Part shown: in pieces, positions 46,925-60,233 of the stretch
How the letters are laid out: each line of letters opens with the position of its first letter
How positions within the stretch are numbered: the first letter of the stretch is position 1
From: Arenicola marina
Taxonomy: Eukaryota; Annelida; Polychaeta; Arenicolidae
Direction of reading: 5' to 3'
Length of the DNA stretch: 64,000 nt
Assembly: GCA_964019135.1 (NCBI GenBank)
Contig: OZ025257.1
Location: 10,877,971-10,941,970 of the forward strand
Translations under genes and position numbers: made by a program
The notes under the pieces: model-generated
Databases searched by the model: none
Told to the model about the DNA's origin: nothing
What the model saw: only the letters and a program-made list of their open reading frames with translations

Positions 46925-47275
46925 GGTATGTACGGGGGAGGGGGCGGGGTAGGTACGGGGGAGGGGGGGGGGTGCAATGGGGAGCATGGCGGGGTAGTGC
47001 GGGGGAGGGGGCAGGGTAGGTACGGGGAGGGGACGGTGTAGGTACGGGGGAGAGGGTGGGGTAGTTACGGATGAAGGAGGCGAGGTAGGTATGGGGGAGG
47101 GGGCGGGGTGGGTACGGGTGAGGGGGTGGGGTAGGTACGGGTGAGAGGGGCGGGTCAGGTATGGGGGAGGGGGAGGGGCGGGGTAGCTACGGGTGAGGGG
47201 GCGGGGTGGGTACGGGTGAGGGTGGCGGGGTATATAGGTATGGGGGAGGGGGAGGGGCGAGGTAGGTACAGCTGG
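46925..47275 (+). repeat. G-rich intronic minisatellite, unit 1
   Basis: Follows exon 8 as in copy A, with units of about 20-24 bp (GTACGGGGGAGGGGGCGGGG). Paralogous arrays lie at about 52383-52735 and 59476-59826 and differ mainly in the length of one G run. Confidence 0.85.
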
Positions 47276-47680
47276 AATGCGCTATCACGTTTCGGGATAA
47301 CCCCTTAGCCTTGATAGTGTTACTGAAAAATCATTTATCGCTAGTCTGGGCATTCCATTTAAAACATGACCCCAAATCAGACACAAATTATCTGCTCGAC
47401 AAACATTTCGTTTACTATTGAACATTTTCTTGATGCCGTCGTTGTCGAACTCCCTTTACCTTACATTGAGTAAGTTTGTTATGAGCAAATAGGTTTGTTC
47501 GTTTATCTTCTGGATGTTTGTCCACCACAGAGCATCCTGGTGCAGATCCGGGCAGAGATAATGAGCGATGCCTGGGCGTCCCTGGACTTAGCTAAAATTG
47601 ACGGGGTGTACCATAAGCAATACGCACACACGACCTTCAACGAAATAGTGACGCGCTACGGGTGGAATAAGCCGTGGTAA

Positions 47681-49017
47681 CGAGTTTTTATTACAACGCG
47701 TTCGACGTTTGTGTCGACTGCCAGACATAGATGAGGGAATGTTACGGATGGAGCGTATATCCGTGTCGACAAAATGTCGAATGGTAGTCGTAACTTGATT
47801 AAATTGTTGAAATGGTGGAGCAGGATTAAATTTCACGGTTTCAAACAAATCTGAAATTACAAAGAAAACAAGATGACCATGAGGAACATTCTCTGGGAGT
47901 GTGATAAGTTATAATTAAGCTAATTTATTTACATTTCTCGTCTAATAATATATTCAAGATTTTTTTTCGTCTTATTATTTAATATTTGAGATCAATGTAA
48001 AATATCCCAGATCCATATTCCATTATACAACATGAATTGACATGGTGTGTTTGTTCTCACAGAGTTACAATGTACCGAGTCACTGTGATAGTTAAATAAG
48101 TTGTCTATCAAAGGAGCGTGTGCTACAATGGAAGGCTTCTTAACTTGTGTGAATATATGATTATATAGATGATTGTGTGCGAAGTTGTCCATGATATCCA
48201 TGTATCCCAGAGTCTGCTTTACATTGCGCGTGGTATTTAGGACAGAACGAATCTTGCTTATACACAAATATCATCTTCATCTTTTGGTGAGTGGAACACC
48301 TCCGTACCTCTAACAGTACGTCTAACTTAGAGTGATAAACAAGATTAAAAATCATGCTAAACATCCTGGTTCGAAAGCGCTGTGGCATGTTACTAATTTC
48401 GTACTTACAGAAAAGAAATCTAATGCATATATTCAAAGCAATTTCTTACTTACAAAAAAGAAATCTAATGCATATATTCAACGCAATCTTATTATATTTG
48501 TTTAAATCTCTTTTTATCTATTTATGGTTTACGTCCACCACAGCAGTGTAGTCCCGGCATGTCTCTAGCTTTTGCAGAGTGACGCTGTGATAGGGATAGT
48601 GTCTATGGCTAAATTATCTGGTGGGTTATAGACAGTAACCTTTGAAAAGTCGCGTTCATTTCTTGATCTCTGTTTCGTACGTTTCAAACTGGTATACGAC
48701 ATAGCTGTTTAACACAGTAGCGATAATGCATCCAGAAGATGATAGCTGTTCTCGTAGATTTAGACAGCTTTATAACCTAGTTTTGCGGTTAAATCAGTTT
48801 CGGTTTCATTCCTAGGCGTAACTATTGTTAATTAATGTATAACAGATAGAAGGCTCGTTCACATTGGCAAATGAAACAGATTTGGTGTGTAAGAGATGTG
48901 TTCGATACGTTCATTAACATGAATCATTGCCTTGTTTGTAAAAAAATCACGTCCGTGTCTGATCATGGATTCCATGCGTTGTTTTTGATATCCATTGTTC
49001 CATGATTGTGATCACAA
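47681..49017 (+). other. 3' flank of E2 exons 8-9, unit 1
   Basis: Aligns with 12896-14214. It has a 44-bp tandem duplication (AAAAGAAATCTAATGCATAT twice, about 48410-48480) that copy A lacks. No gene. Confidence 0.5.
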
Positions 49018-49680
49018 TGCAAGATGACAGTATTCTGCTCGATGAGAGTATACTGCAAGCTGACAGTATTCTGCTCGATGACAGTATACTGCAAGATGAC
49101 AGTATTCTGCTCGATGACTATAATGTGCGATCACAGTAAACTGTGATGACAATAAACTGTAAGGACATTGAACTACGTACGATGACAGTAAACTGTAAGG
49201 ACAGTAAACTGTAAACATGTAAGGTGATGATAGTAAGCTGTAAGTTGACTCTTGCTGAAACCTGCGATATGCCTCATGTAGGGTCATTGTCATGACATAC
49301 TTGGGAGTTACTGTGGTGTTACCAGATGAATCTTTCCTCTTGTAAACCTGTCTCTTACAGGGTGATTCTCTGGTTAAAAACTACACAGTCTCGCTGGGTA
49401 CTCAACATTTTGCATAGTCTCCCTGGGTAGTCTGTCTTTGCACCATTCCTCTCTGATTTTGCGATGTCGCATGTGCAGGAGGTTTGTCAGCTGATGTTTT
49501 ATCTTATATTTCTTGCTTATCCCTCATTGCTGCCTGATATATGGTCGCTCGTGCCTTTGTGAGGTTCTGTTTCTCTGCTTGGGACTTGTCTGAGTTCAGA
49601 GCTGCTTTAGATTCAGATAGAGAGCTGTCCAAAGACTGCAATTATATGGCCTCAGACATTATCAACTTCTGTTTACTGAT

Positions 49681-50277
49681 TTAGAGATGAGTAATCCTTG
49701 ATCTACCAAAAGGATGAGTCCTGGGTGATTTAGACAATTTCGTAATGATGTAGGCCCTCTTTGATGGGGTTGAGAGAAGGCTCTGTTTGACTTCCTGTAC
49801 CCGCCTGTTCTCACTCCATCTTGAAGAAAAGGGGGTACGTCCGTATTGGTCTACCTGTGGCTGTCCTGTTAGTTTGATCTTCATTCTCCATTTTTCAGTG
49901 CGCATAACAGAAATCTTCTTATTTCGCTTGAGCAGATCTTGATTTCTCTTGATTTTATGTTTAAGTGTTTTACATTGTTTCTCTCTTTCTTTATCTCCTC
50001 CTTGTTGTCGTTTCCTTTTATGTCGGTATTGCTGTTTCGCTACCCGTTTCTTCTCCCTGTCAGCCTTTAGAAGCCGGTGGTCCGTAAGCAGCTTTTGTCT
50101 CTTACGGGCTCGTTCTTGTTTTTTTCGTTCTCGATCTTTGGCTTTTGCTGCCTTATATCTGTCGCTATCCTCTTTTACGTTCTTGCGATATCTCCTGATT
50201 TGTGCTGTCTTTTTATTAACAGGTGTCTCAGCAACCCCTCTTTGGGGATCAGGTGGTCTTTCAGTTCTAGTTCTCAT
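49681..50277 (-). pseudogene. Transposase N-terminal Lys/Arg-rich ORF, unit 2 copy
   Basis: 198 codons, differing from the unit 1 copy at one residue in my reading (LLKADRE versus LLMADRE). The downstream transposase parts are removed by the unit 2 deletion after a short MTMTLHEAYRRFQQE piece (ending about 49250). A basic coiled-coil N-terminus alone is unlikely to work as a transposase. Confidence 0.6.
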
Positions 50278-52274
50278 GTTCAGATCTGCAGAGGTCCGCG
50301 ATCAGGTGTTACAATGAAGCATGAAAGATGGATAGCAGACGGAGAAAAATTCACGCGGGCGATCGGTTGCTATGACGCGTCGTAATTCAATCAATTAACG
50401 ACCAGTCGACAGTTCCCTACAAGCTGGCAATCGGTTGCCCTGGCATCGTCATAATTCAATCAAAAGACAAGAGCTCATCAGTTCCATAAAATAAACATAA
50501 AATAAATAATCGAAATGGATGGTTTATATGACCAGCACACGAGGCTCACCTATACTGTTTTCTAAAGTAAATACATGCTTTAAAGTATTGGCTACATATT
50601 TGTTATTTTTAACCTCTTATACACAATTTTTTTTTTATTGTTTAAAAATGTGCCTGTAACTTTACGCAATCTAAATTATTTAAAGGCGTTGATAAAACTT
50701 CAAGATTACTCATACAGAAATATTTTCATTATACTGTTCTTGTATATGTGAATGGAAATGTGTTTAGGTTCTTAGAGTATCAAAAGACATTTACTATGAG
50801 CAATAAATAACAGGTCATGTTGTGCAGCCACTTTATTTGGACGAACTAGTGCATCTGTGGGAAAGTATGGCTTTCTTATACAGTACATCGTCAAAATTAG
50901 GGCTTCAAGGCCGCTTTTGGCAGTTTTAAATCTGATAACATATCATGCAGTTAATATTCACACAGTCAGATAATGTGTCCAGGGCATTTGTCCAAAACCT
51001 TTTGAAAATAGGTGTAGGTGGCAAATTGCTGCATGAGTATCTTTAACAAACTCATGTTTTTTTAGTAATTATGGGCAAGCTTTTAATCATTAAAGATGAG
51101 CCTGATGTCACTTGTGACCAGCCAATTCAAATATGTTGTGTATTTATATTAAAATATATACCAACATTGTAAATCTTATGATCCAATGTAGTGTCCGTAG
51201 CCCGTTGTACGCACCAAACCTAAGCCTGTCAAGACATGCCATAAAATAATCCATGCACAATAAACCTAATATATTGAATATAAAAATTAATATATTTACT
51301 TAAGTGGGTCAAATGGCTTTAATAAGTATTATCATAACATTGAAGACTAAAACAAAGTACATCATCAGTTATATATAGCCGTATTTTTTTCTTATTTATG
51401 GATTAATTGGTGCCTAAACTGCAGTAAAGTAGGCATGCCTCAATGGCAGCAGCCCTTATGTATAAACAATGTCGGGTTTATAAAGGAATGTTCTCAATCA
51501 CTACAATGGGTGCGAGGGGCTACGGACACTACATTCGCTCTTTGGCTCCTTCTATAGAACTCAGTTTACTTAATATCTATATTATATTTTCTATTATATA
51601 TTGACATGTAATGATATAATTGTGAAGCTTAAGCGTCTCAGGTAAGTATACCAGCTGGGGGACTACGGACACTACAGATTTTTACACAAATTTACATATC
51701 CTCTAACAATTAGAGAGTAGCTAAAATCAACTCCGAGACATGTTAAAGTTTTTTAATTTATCATTATACGTTTTTTAATTTATCACTATAACTGTAATAA
51801 GAAAGATAAGGAAGCATATGAAAGTATGTTGTCTTATGAATAAATGCATCTGAAATCAAATTTTGTCAACATTTTAAAATGCATAACAAATGTACCCTTA
51901 TAGGTATTCAACAATAAAATGATCACTGCTTTAGTTATTTTAAATCCGTAAAATTTTGTGAAAAATCCAGAAGTTTTTACATATAAAACAGTAAATACTT
52001 AAATCTAAATTCCACCCAACATTTCTCTTTTCTGTGTCAAACTTTGGCATTTTATCAAGTGCAACATTGAAATAGCTACAAATACCTAAATGTGGCATCT
52101 TTAAATTGTGGCAAATTTGCCAATTTTAGCCCAATCATTTTTTGGAGACCAGTGTCCTGAGCTATATCTTTATCAGAGAGTAAGTAACTTCTGAAATATT
52201 GACAAAACTTATAACAGGGTACATGTATAACATTGTTATATTTTAGATGTACGCTTTATTGTGTTTTTGCCAAG

Positions 52275-53140
52275 GTCGTATACTGGTAGATGGCAGTTTA
52301 TGTATTGAGATGCTAACGAAGTCAGGCTGGACCCCTGCTTACGACGTTGAGGTGAGTGATGTCAGCATGAGTAACTCTTTTAGGTATGTACGGGGGAGGG
52401 GGCGGGGTAGGTACGGGGGAGGGGGGGGGGGGTGCAATGGGGAGCATGGCGGGGTAGTGCGGGGGAGGGGGCAGGGTAGGTACGGGGAGGGGACGGTGTA
52501 GGTACGGGGGAGAGGGTGGGGTAGTTACGGATGAAGGAGGCGAGGTAGGTATGGGGGAGGGGGCGGGGTGGGTACGGGTGAGGGGGTGGGGTAGGTACGG
52601 GTGAGAGGGGCGGGTCAGGTATGGGGGAGGGGGAGGGGCGGGGTAGCTACGGGTGAGGGGGCGGGGTGGGTACGGGTGAGGGTGGCGGGGTATATAGGTA
52701 TGGGGGAGGGGGAGGGGCGAGGTAGGTACAGCTGGAATGCGCTATCACGTTTCGGGATAACCCCTTAGCCTTGATAGTGTTACTGAAAAATCATTTATCG
52801 CTAGTCTGGGCATTCCATTTATAACATGACCCCAAATCAGACACAAATTATCTGCTCGACAAACATTTCGTTTACTATTGAACATTTTCTTGATGCCGTC
52901 GTTGTCGAACTCCCTTTACCTTACATTGAGTAAGTTTGTTATGAGCAAATAGGTTTGTTCGTTTATCTTCTGGATGTTTGTCCACCACAGAGCATCCTGG
53001 TGCAGATCCGGGCAGAGATAATGAGCGATGCCTGGGCGTCCCTGGACTTAGCTAAAATTGACGGGGTGTACCATAAGCAATACGCACACACGACCTTCAA
53101 CGAAATAGTGACGCGCTACGGGTGGAATAAGCCGTGGTAA
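52275..53140 (+). pseudogene. Extra copy of E2 exons 8-9, unit 2
   Basis: Exon 8 is 52275-52351 (GRILVDGSLCIEML, with the catalytic Cys) and exon 9 is 52991-53140 (ends RYGWNKPW, then stop). Both keep AG/GT borders and phases compatible with exon 7 of copy B. There are no exons 1-7 in this unit. It could serve as an alternative 3' end for copy B or be inert. Confidence 0.8.
52383..52735 (+). repeat. G-rich intronic minisatellite, unit 2
   Basis: Near-identical to the unit 1 array, with a longer G run near 52420-52432. Confidence 0.85.
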
Positions 53141-54969
53141 CGAGTTTTTTTTACAACGCGTTCGACGTTTGTGTCGACTGCCAGACATAGATGAGGGAAT
53201 GTTACGGATGGAGCGTATATCCATGTCGACAAAATGTCGAATGGTAGTCGTAACTTGATTAAATTGTTGAAATGATGGAGCAGGATTAAATTTCACGGTT
53301 TCAAACAAATCTGAAATTACAAAGAAAACAAGATGACCATGAGGAACATTCTCTGGGAGTGTGATAAGTTATAATTAAGCTAATTTATTTACATTTCTCG
53401 TCTAATAATATATTCAAGATTTTTTTTCGTCTTATTATTTAATATTTGAGATCAATGTAAAATATCCCAGATCCATATTCCATTATACAACATGAATTGA
53501 CATGGTGTGTTTGTTCTCACAGAGTTACAATGTACCGAGTCACTGTGATAGTTAAATAAGTTGTCTATCAAAGGAGCGTGTGCTACAATGGAAGGCTTCT
53601 TAACTTGTGTGAATATATGATTATATAGATGATTGTGTGCGAAGTTGTCCATGATATCCATGTATCCCAGAGTCTGCTTTACATTGCGCGTGGTATTTAG
53701 GACAGAACGAATCTTGCTTATACACAAATATCATCTTCATCTTTTGGTGAGTGGAACACCTCCGTACCTCTAACAGTACGTCTAACTTAGAGTGATAAAC
53801 AAGATTAAAAATCATGCTAAACATCCTGGTTCGAAAGCGCTGTGGCATATTACTAATTTCGTACTTACAGAAAAGAAATCTAATGCATATATTCAAAGCA
53901 ATTTCTTACTTACAAAAAAGAAATCTAATGCATATATTCAACGCAATCTTATTATATTTGTTTAAATCTCTTTTTATCTATTTATGGTTTACGTCCACCA
54001 CAGCAGTGTAGTCCCGGCATGTCTCTAGCTTTTGCAGAGTGACGCTGTGATAGGGATAGTGTCTATGGCTAAATTATCTGGTGGGTTATAGACAGTAACC
54101 TTTGAAAAGTCGCGTTCATTTCTTGATCTCTGTTTCGTACGTTTCAAACTGGTATACGACATAGCTGTTTAACACAGTAGCGATAATGCATCCAGAAGAT
54201 GATAGCTGTTCTCGTAGATTTAGACAGCTTTATAACCTAGTTTTGCGGTTAAATCAGTTTCGGTTTCATTCCTAGGCGTAACTATTGTTAATTAATGTAT
54301 AACAGATAGAAGGCTCGTTCACATTGGCAAATGAAACAGATTTGGTGTGTAAGAGATGTGTTCGATACGTTCATTAACATGAATCATTGCCTTGTTTGTA
54401 AAAAAATCACGTCCGTGTCTGATCATGGATTCCATGCGTTGTTTTTGATATCCATTGTTCCATGATTGTGATCACAATGCAAGATGACAGTATTCTGCTC
54501 GATGAGAGTATACTGCAAGCTGACAGTATTCTGCTCGATGACAGTATACTGCAAGATGACAGTATTCTGCTCGATGACTATAATGTGCGATCACAGTAAA
54601 CTGTGATGACAATAAACTGTAAGGACATTGAACTACGTACGATGACAGTAAACTGTAAGGACAGTAAACTGTAAACATGTAAGGTGATGATAGTAAACTG
54701 TAAGGACAGCAAACTACATACGATAATAGTAAACTACGTGCGAGGACCGTAAACTGTAAGGACAGTAAACTATGTGCTATGACAGTAAACTACGTGCGAT
54801 GAAAATAAACTATGTAAGAGATCTACACCGCCCAAGAACTGGTCATATATGAACGGCACGAGGACGTTATGATATTCACGGCGGCCAATGTTTGTGATGA
54901 GCACGTTGTGAGTACGTTCTGATACACAACACTGGGGGGTGGGGGGGGGGGGGGTCAAATATGCAGTTA

Positions 54970-57360
54970 AGGCAGACAATAAAAGGAAAATCAATGAGAA
55001 GCAAAATATTCTTACCTCATAATCACATTATTACCGGTACTTGAAATGTGACTTTTCGTTCCACGTTGACCAGCGCATGAGTGATTAATGGTAATCGTAT
55101 TAATACATATTCTCTCACCGCAAAACATTCAAGGATACATTTGGCGGTCTTGGCTGCCTGCAGTGTCATCTCTTCAGATGTCCATGGCTCCACATATTCC
55201 TTATTTCGGCAGGGTTGGGGACGCTTTTGTACGCAAGGTTGGCAGTAACACGACAAGTTCCGTGTTTAGAGATTCAGGGCACACAACCTGTGCTCTGGAC
55301 AACATGCAACTTTCGAGTACCGCTTAGCGTCTTGATTTCAATGCGTTCATGGTTGACATCCTTGCAGTCTACATACACAAAGTCCCTCTGACTGATGTAT
55401 GATGGCTTGCCTGCTTTAACGATTTCTTTGCGTGGATGTGCTACATTTGATTGGCAAAACCCAAGCAGATCTGTTGCATTAGCAATGATGTGGTGGCCCA
55501 TCACGTGACGATAAGCCATGTTTTTCACAACTGCACCCAAACCGTCACATACATTTTTCCCACGAGATGTGGCAGAAATTACGAGTGGTGGGCACTGATG
55601 CCTTGCTCAAGTCATGGAAGGAATGCTTTCCTTTAAACTGAACTACACAGCCGTCTGTCCATTGGTGGATTGAGATAATATCTACACCCTTATCTTTAAG
55701 CTGTCCCGTGGCAGCCAACTCGAATTCTTTAACCAAACTGGCATCATGCTGCATGTCATTGCTGATTCCTATGATGGCGTCTTGTTATCCTGGTTCTTGT
55801 AATAAAACATCATGGGGTGGATGGTCACTTGTACAGGATCAAAGAAGGCAGTTTGTACCTCATTCTGGTAAAAGACTAGTTTTAAGCGAAATCCATTACT
55901 ACCATAATGTCTGATTTGGTAACGTATGACTCTGTGCAAAGAGTGAGCTGTTGGTGTTGCCATTCAGCCTTTTTGTCCCCGTCAGCCACCGGAAGGGTTA
56001 CATATCCCCATTTTGAAAATGACACTTCCTCCTCTTTGTATTTGAGCAGATCATCCTTCAAGATACAACTAAATTTATGAGCATTAACATTTGTCGCATT
56101 CACGACGCAGGCACATAGCCATAGGTTTCCCGCCATAAGGACATAGAGTGAGATCAACCAAATCCTTCTTGCATTCCACGGTCATCAGTATATCAGATTT
56201 GGAAACCTTCATCAAAGCTTCAAGCTTTAGTGATATATTGCAGCAGATTTGACAGAGGCATGTCCTTATTCTGCACACCTGCTTGGGCTTCAACTGTTTG
56301 AAAGCAGTGAAATGGATCCTATTGTTGGCATACTCTTGCTGAAACCTGCGATATGCCTCATGTAGGGTCATTGTCATGACATAATTGGGAGTTACTGTGG
56401 TGTTACCAGATGAATCTTTCCTCTTGTAAACCTGTTTCTTACAGGGTAATTCTCTGGTTAAAAACTGCACAGTCTCCCTGGGTACTCAACATTTTGCATA
56501 GTCTCCCTGGGTAGTCTGTCTTTGCACCATTCCTCTCTGATTCTGCGATGTCGCATGTGCAGGAGGTTTGTCAGCTGATGTTTTATCTTATATTTCTTGC
56601 TTATCCCTCATTGCTGCCTGATATATGGTCGCTCGTGCCTTTGTGAGGTTCTGTTTCTCTGCTTGGGACTTGTCTGAGTTCAGAGCTGCTTTAGATTCAG
56701 ATAGAGAACTGTCCAAAGACTGCAATTATATGGCCTCAGACATTATCAACTTCTGTTTACTGATTTAGAGATGAGTAATCCTCAATCTACCAAAAGGATG
56801 AGTCCTGGGTGATTTAGACAATTTCGTAATGATGTAGGCCCTCTTTGATGGGGTTGAGAGAAAGCTCTGTTTGACTTCCTGTACCCGCCTGTTCTCACTC
56901 CATCTTGAAGAAAAGGGGGTACGTCCGTATTGGTCTACCTGTGGCTGTCCTGTTAGTTTGATCTTCATTCTCCATTTTTCAGTGCGCATGACAGAATCTT
57001 CTTATTTCGCTTGAGCAGATATTGATTTCTCTTGATTTTATGTTTAAGTGTTTTACATTGTTTCTCTCTTTCTTTATCTCCTCCTTGTTGTCGTTTCCTT
57101 TTATGTCGGTATTGCTGTTTCGCTACCCGTTTCTTCTCCCTGTCAGCCTTTAGAAGCCGGTGGTCCGTAAGCAGCTTTTGTCTCTTACGGGCTCGTTCTT
57201 GTTTTTTTCGTTCTCGATCTTTGGCTTTTGCTGCCTTATATCTGTCGCTATCCTCTTTTACGTTCTTGCGATATCTCCTGATTTGTGCTGTCTTTTTATT
57301 AACAGGTGTCTCAGCAACCCCTCTTTGGGGATTAGGTGGTCTTTCAGTTCTAGTTCTCAT
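54970..57360 (-). pseudogene. Transposase relic, unit 3
   Basis: Same order as in unit 1 without the two C-terminal exons, which lie left of the duplicated segment. The N-terminal ORF has lost one base after KRNKKI, splitting it into 57360-56965 and 56989-56765. The CYCQPCVQKRPQPC exon is uninterrupted here (55256-55120). Confidence 0.65.
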
Positions 57361-59367
57361 GTTCAGATCTGCAGAGGTCCGCGATCAGGTGTTACAATGA
57401 AGCATGAAAGATGGATAGCAGACGGAGAAAAATTCACGCGGGCGATCGGTTGCTATGACGCGTCGTAATTCAATCAATTAACGACCAGTCGACAGTTCCC
57501 TACAAGCTGGCAATCGGTTGCCCTGGCATCGTCATAATTCAATCAAAAGACAAGAGCTCATCAGTTCCATAAAATAAACATAAAATAAATAATCGAAATG
57601 GATGGTTTATATGACCAGCACACGAGGCTCACCTATACTGTTTACTAAAGTAAATACATGCTTTAAAGTATTGGCTACATATTTGTTATTTTTAACCTCT
57701 TATACACAATTTTTTTTATTGTTTAAAAATGTGCCTGTAACTTTACGCAATCTAAATTATTTAAAGGCGTTGATAAAACTTCAAGATTACTCATACAGAA
57801 ATATTTTCATTATACTGTTCTTGTATATGTGAATGGAAATGTGTTTAGGTTCTTAGAGTATCAAAAGACATTTACTATGAGCAATAAATAACAGGTCATG
57901 TTGTGCAGCCACTTTATTTGGACGAACTAGTGCATCTGTGGGAAAGTATGGCTTTCTTATACAGTACATCGTCAAAATTAGGGCTTCAAGGCCGCTTTTG
58001 GCAGTTTTAAATCTGATAACATATCATGCAGTTAATATTCACACAGTCAGATAATGTGTCCAGGGCATTTGTCCAAAAAACTTTGAAAATAGGTGTAGGT
58101 GGCAAATTGCTGCATGAGTAGCTTTAACAAACTCATGTTTTTTTAGTAATTATGGGCAAGCTTTTAATCATTAAAGATGAGCCTGATGTCACTTGTGACC
58201 AGCCAATTCAAATATGTTGTGTATTTATATTAAAATATATACCAACATTGTAAATCTTATGATCCAATGTAGTGTCCGTAGCCCGTTGTACGCACCAAAC
58301 CTAAGCCTGTCAAGACATGCCATAAAATAATCCATGCACAATAAACCTAATATATTGAAAATATGTATATGCATATATTTTTTTTTTTTACTTAAGTGAG
58401 TCAAATGGCTTTAATAAGTATTATCATAACATTGAAGACTAAAACAAAGTACATCATCAGTTATATATAGCCGTATTTTTTTCTTATTTATGGATTAATT
58501 GGTGCCTAAACTGCAGTAAAGTAGGCATGCCTCAATGGCAGCAGCCCTTATGTATAAACAATGTCGGGTTTATAAAGGAATGTTCTCAATCACTACAATG
58601 GGTGCGAGGGGCTACGGACACTACATTCGCTCTTTGGCTCCTTCTATAGAACTCAGTTTGCTTAATATCTATATTATATTTTCTATTATATATTGACATG
58701 TAATGATATAATTGTGAAGCTTAAGCGTCTCAGGTAAGTATACCAGCTGGGGGACTACGGACACTACAGATTTTTACACAAATTTACATATCCTCTAACA
58801 ATTAGAGAGTAGCTAAAATCAACTCCGAGACATGTTAAAGTTTTTTAATTTATCATTATACGTTTTTTAATTTATCACTATAACTATAATAAGAAAGATA
58901 AGGAAGCATATGAAAGTATGTTGTCTTATGAATAAATGCATCTGAAATCAAATTTTGTCAACATTTTAAAATGCATAACAAATGTACCCTTATAGGTATT
59001 CAACAATAAAATGATCACTGCTTTAGTTATTTTAAATCCGTAAAATCTTGTGAAAAATCCCGAAGTTTTTTACATATAAAACAGTAAATACTTAAATCTA
59101 AATTCCACCCAACATTTCTCTTTTCTGTGTCAAACTTTGGCATTTTATCAAGTGCAACATTGAAATAGCTACAAATACCTAAATGTGGCATCTTTAAATT
59201 GTGGCAAATTTGCCAATTTTAGCCCAATCATTTTTTGGAGACCAGTGTCCTGAGCTATATCTTTATCAGAGAGTAAGTAACTTCTGAAATATTGACAAAA
59301 CTTATAACAGGGTACATGTATAACATTGTTATATTTTAGATGTACGCTTTATTGTGTTTTTGCCAAG

Positions 59368-60233
59368 GTCGTATGCTGGTAGATGGCAGTTTATGTATTG
59401 AGATGCTAACGAAGTCAGGCTGGACCCCTGTTTACGACGTTGAGGTGAGTGATGTCAGCATGAGTAACTCTTTTAGGTATGTACGGGGGAGGGGGCGGGG
59501 TAGGTACGGGGGAGGGGGGGGGGGGGTGCAATGGGGAGCATGGCGGGGTAGTGCGGGGGAGGGGGCAGGGTAGGTACGGGGAGGGGACGGTGTAGGTACG
59601 GGGGAGAGGGTGGGGTAGTTACGGATGAAGGAGGCGAGGTAGGTATGGGGGAGGGGGCGGGGTGGGTACGGGTGAGGGGTGGGGTAGGTACGGGTGAGAG
59701 GGGCGGGTCAGGTATGGGGGAGGGGGAGGGGCGGGGTAGCTACGGGTGAGGGGGCGGGGTGGGTACGGGTGAGGGTGGCGGGGTATATAGGTATGGGGGA
59801 GGGGGAGGGGCGAGGTAGGTACAGCTGGAATGCGCTATCACGTTTCGGGATAACCCCTTAGCCTTGATAGTGTTACTGAAAAATCATTTATCGCTAGTCT
59901 GGGCATTCCATTTAAAGCATGACCCCAAATCAGACACAAATTATCTGCTCGACAAACATTTCGTTTACTATTGAACATTTTCTTAATGCCGTCGTTGTCG
60001 AACTCCCTTTACCTTACATTGAGTAAGTTTGTTATGAGCAAATAGGGTTGTTCGTTTATCTTCTGGATGTTTGTCCACCACAGAGCATCCTGGTGCAGAT
60101 CCGGGCAGAGATAATGAGCGATGCCTGGGCGTCCCTGGACTTAGCTAAAATTGACGGGGTGTACCATAAGCAATACGCACACACGACCTTCAACGAAATA
60201 GTGACGCGCTACGGGTGGAATAAGCCGTGGTAA
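59368..60233 (+). pseudogene. Extra copy of E2 exons 8-9, unit 3
   Basis: Exon 8 is 59368-59444 (GRMLVDGSLCIEML, TPVYDVE) and exon 9 is 60084-60233, with the same protein as in units 1 and 2. Splice borders are kept, and exons 1-7 are absent from the unit. Confidence 0.8.
59476..59826 (+). repeat. G-rich intronic minisatellite, unit 3
   Basis: Near-identical to the unit 1 array, with the longest G run (about 59512-59526). Confidence 0.85.

Larger units (their letters stand above)
16664..47680 (+). pseudogene. UBE2Q-like: UBE2Q-like E2, copy B (all nine exons present, exon 3 split by a transposon)
   Basis: Exons: 16664-16837, 33396-33506, 34313-34381 plus 35765-35808 (exon 3 split by 34382-35759), 36271-36326, 37508-37581, 37900-37980, 38963-39056, 46817-46893, 47531-47680. 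Phases match copy A. Exon 1 gains two residues (VDLTF), exon 2 loses two, and exon 3 lost part of the acidic run. The catalytic Cys is kept in DGSLCIEMLTKSGW, and the C-terminus is RYGWNKPW. Intron 1 grew to 16.5 kb and intron 7 to 7.8 kb by insertions. The insertion in exon 3 would bring a stop soon after EGSDEDC unless it is removed or the exon is skipped. Skipping it would shift the frame, because it is not a multiple of three. The exon 7 donor is GTGCGA. Elsewhere the exons are open, so decay is recent or partial. I infer an inactive or altered gene, and RNA would decide. Confidence 0.75.
41757..49245. repeat. Tandem array unit 1 (transposon part + E2 exons 8-9)
   Basis: Homology with units 3 and 4 starts at TCAAATATGCAGTTAAGG. 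The unit holds the transposase gene part, the element's right end, E2 exons 8 (46817-46893) and 9 (47531-47680), the downstream flank and the start of the GACAGTAAACTGT repeat. It breaks at about 49245 into a deleted unit 2. Without the Helitron-like insert it matches unit 3 closely. Confidence 0.9.
49246..54954. repeat. Tandem array unit 2 (left end deleted)
   Basis: At about 49246 the repeat sequence of unit 1 jumps to the transposase sequence found at about 56333 in unit 3. The missing length (about 1.63 kb) equals the difference between the two exon 8 spacings (5458 and 7093 bp). So a 7.09-kb unit lost its left end and the tail of unit 1. The unit ends in a G run before 54955. Confidence 0.9.
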
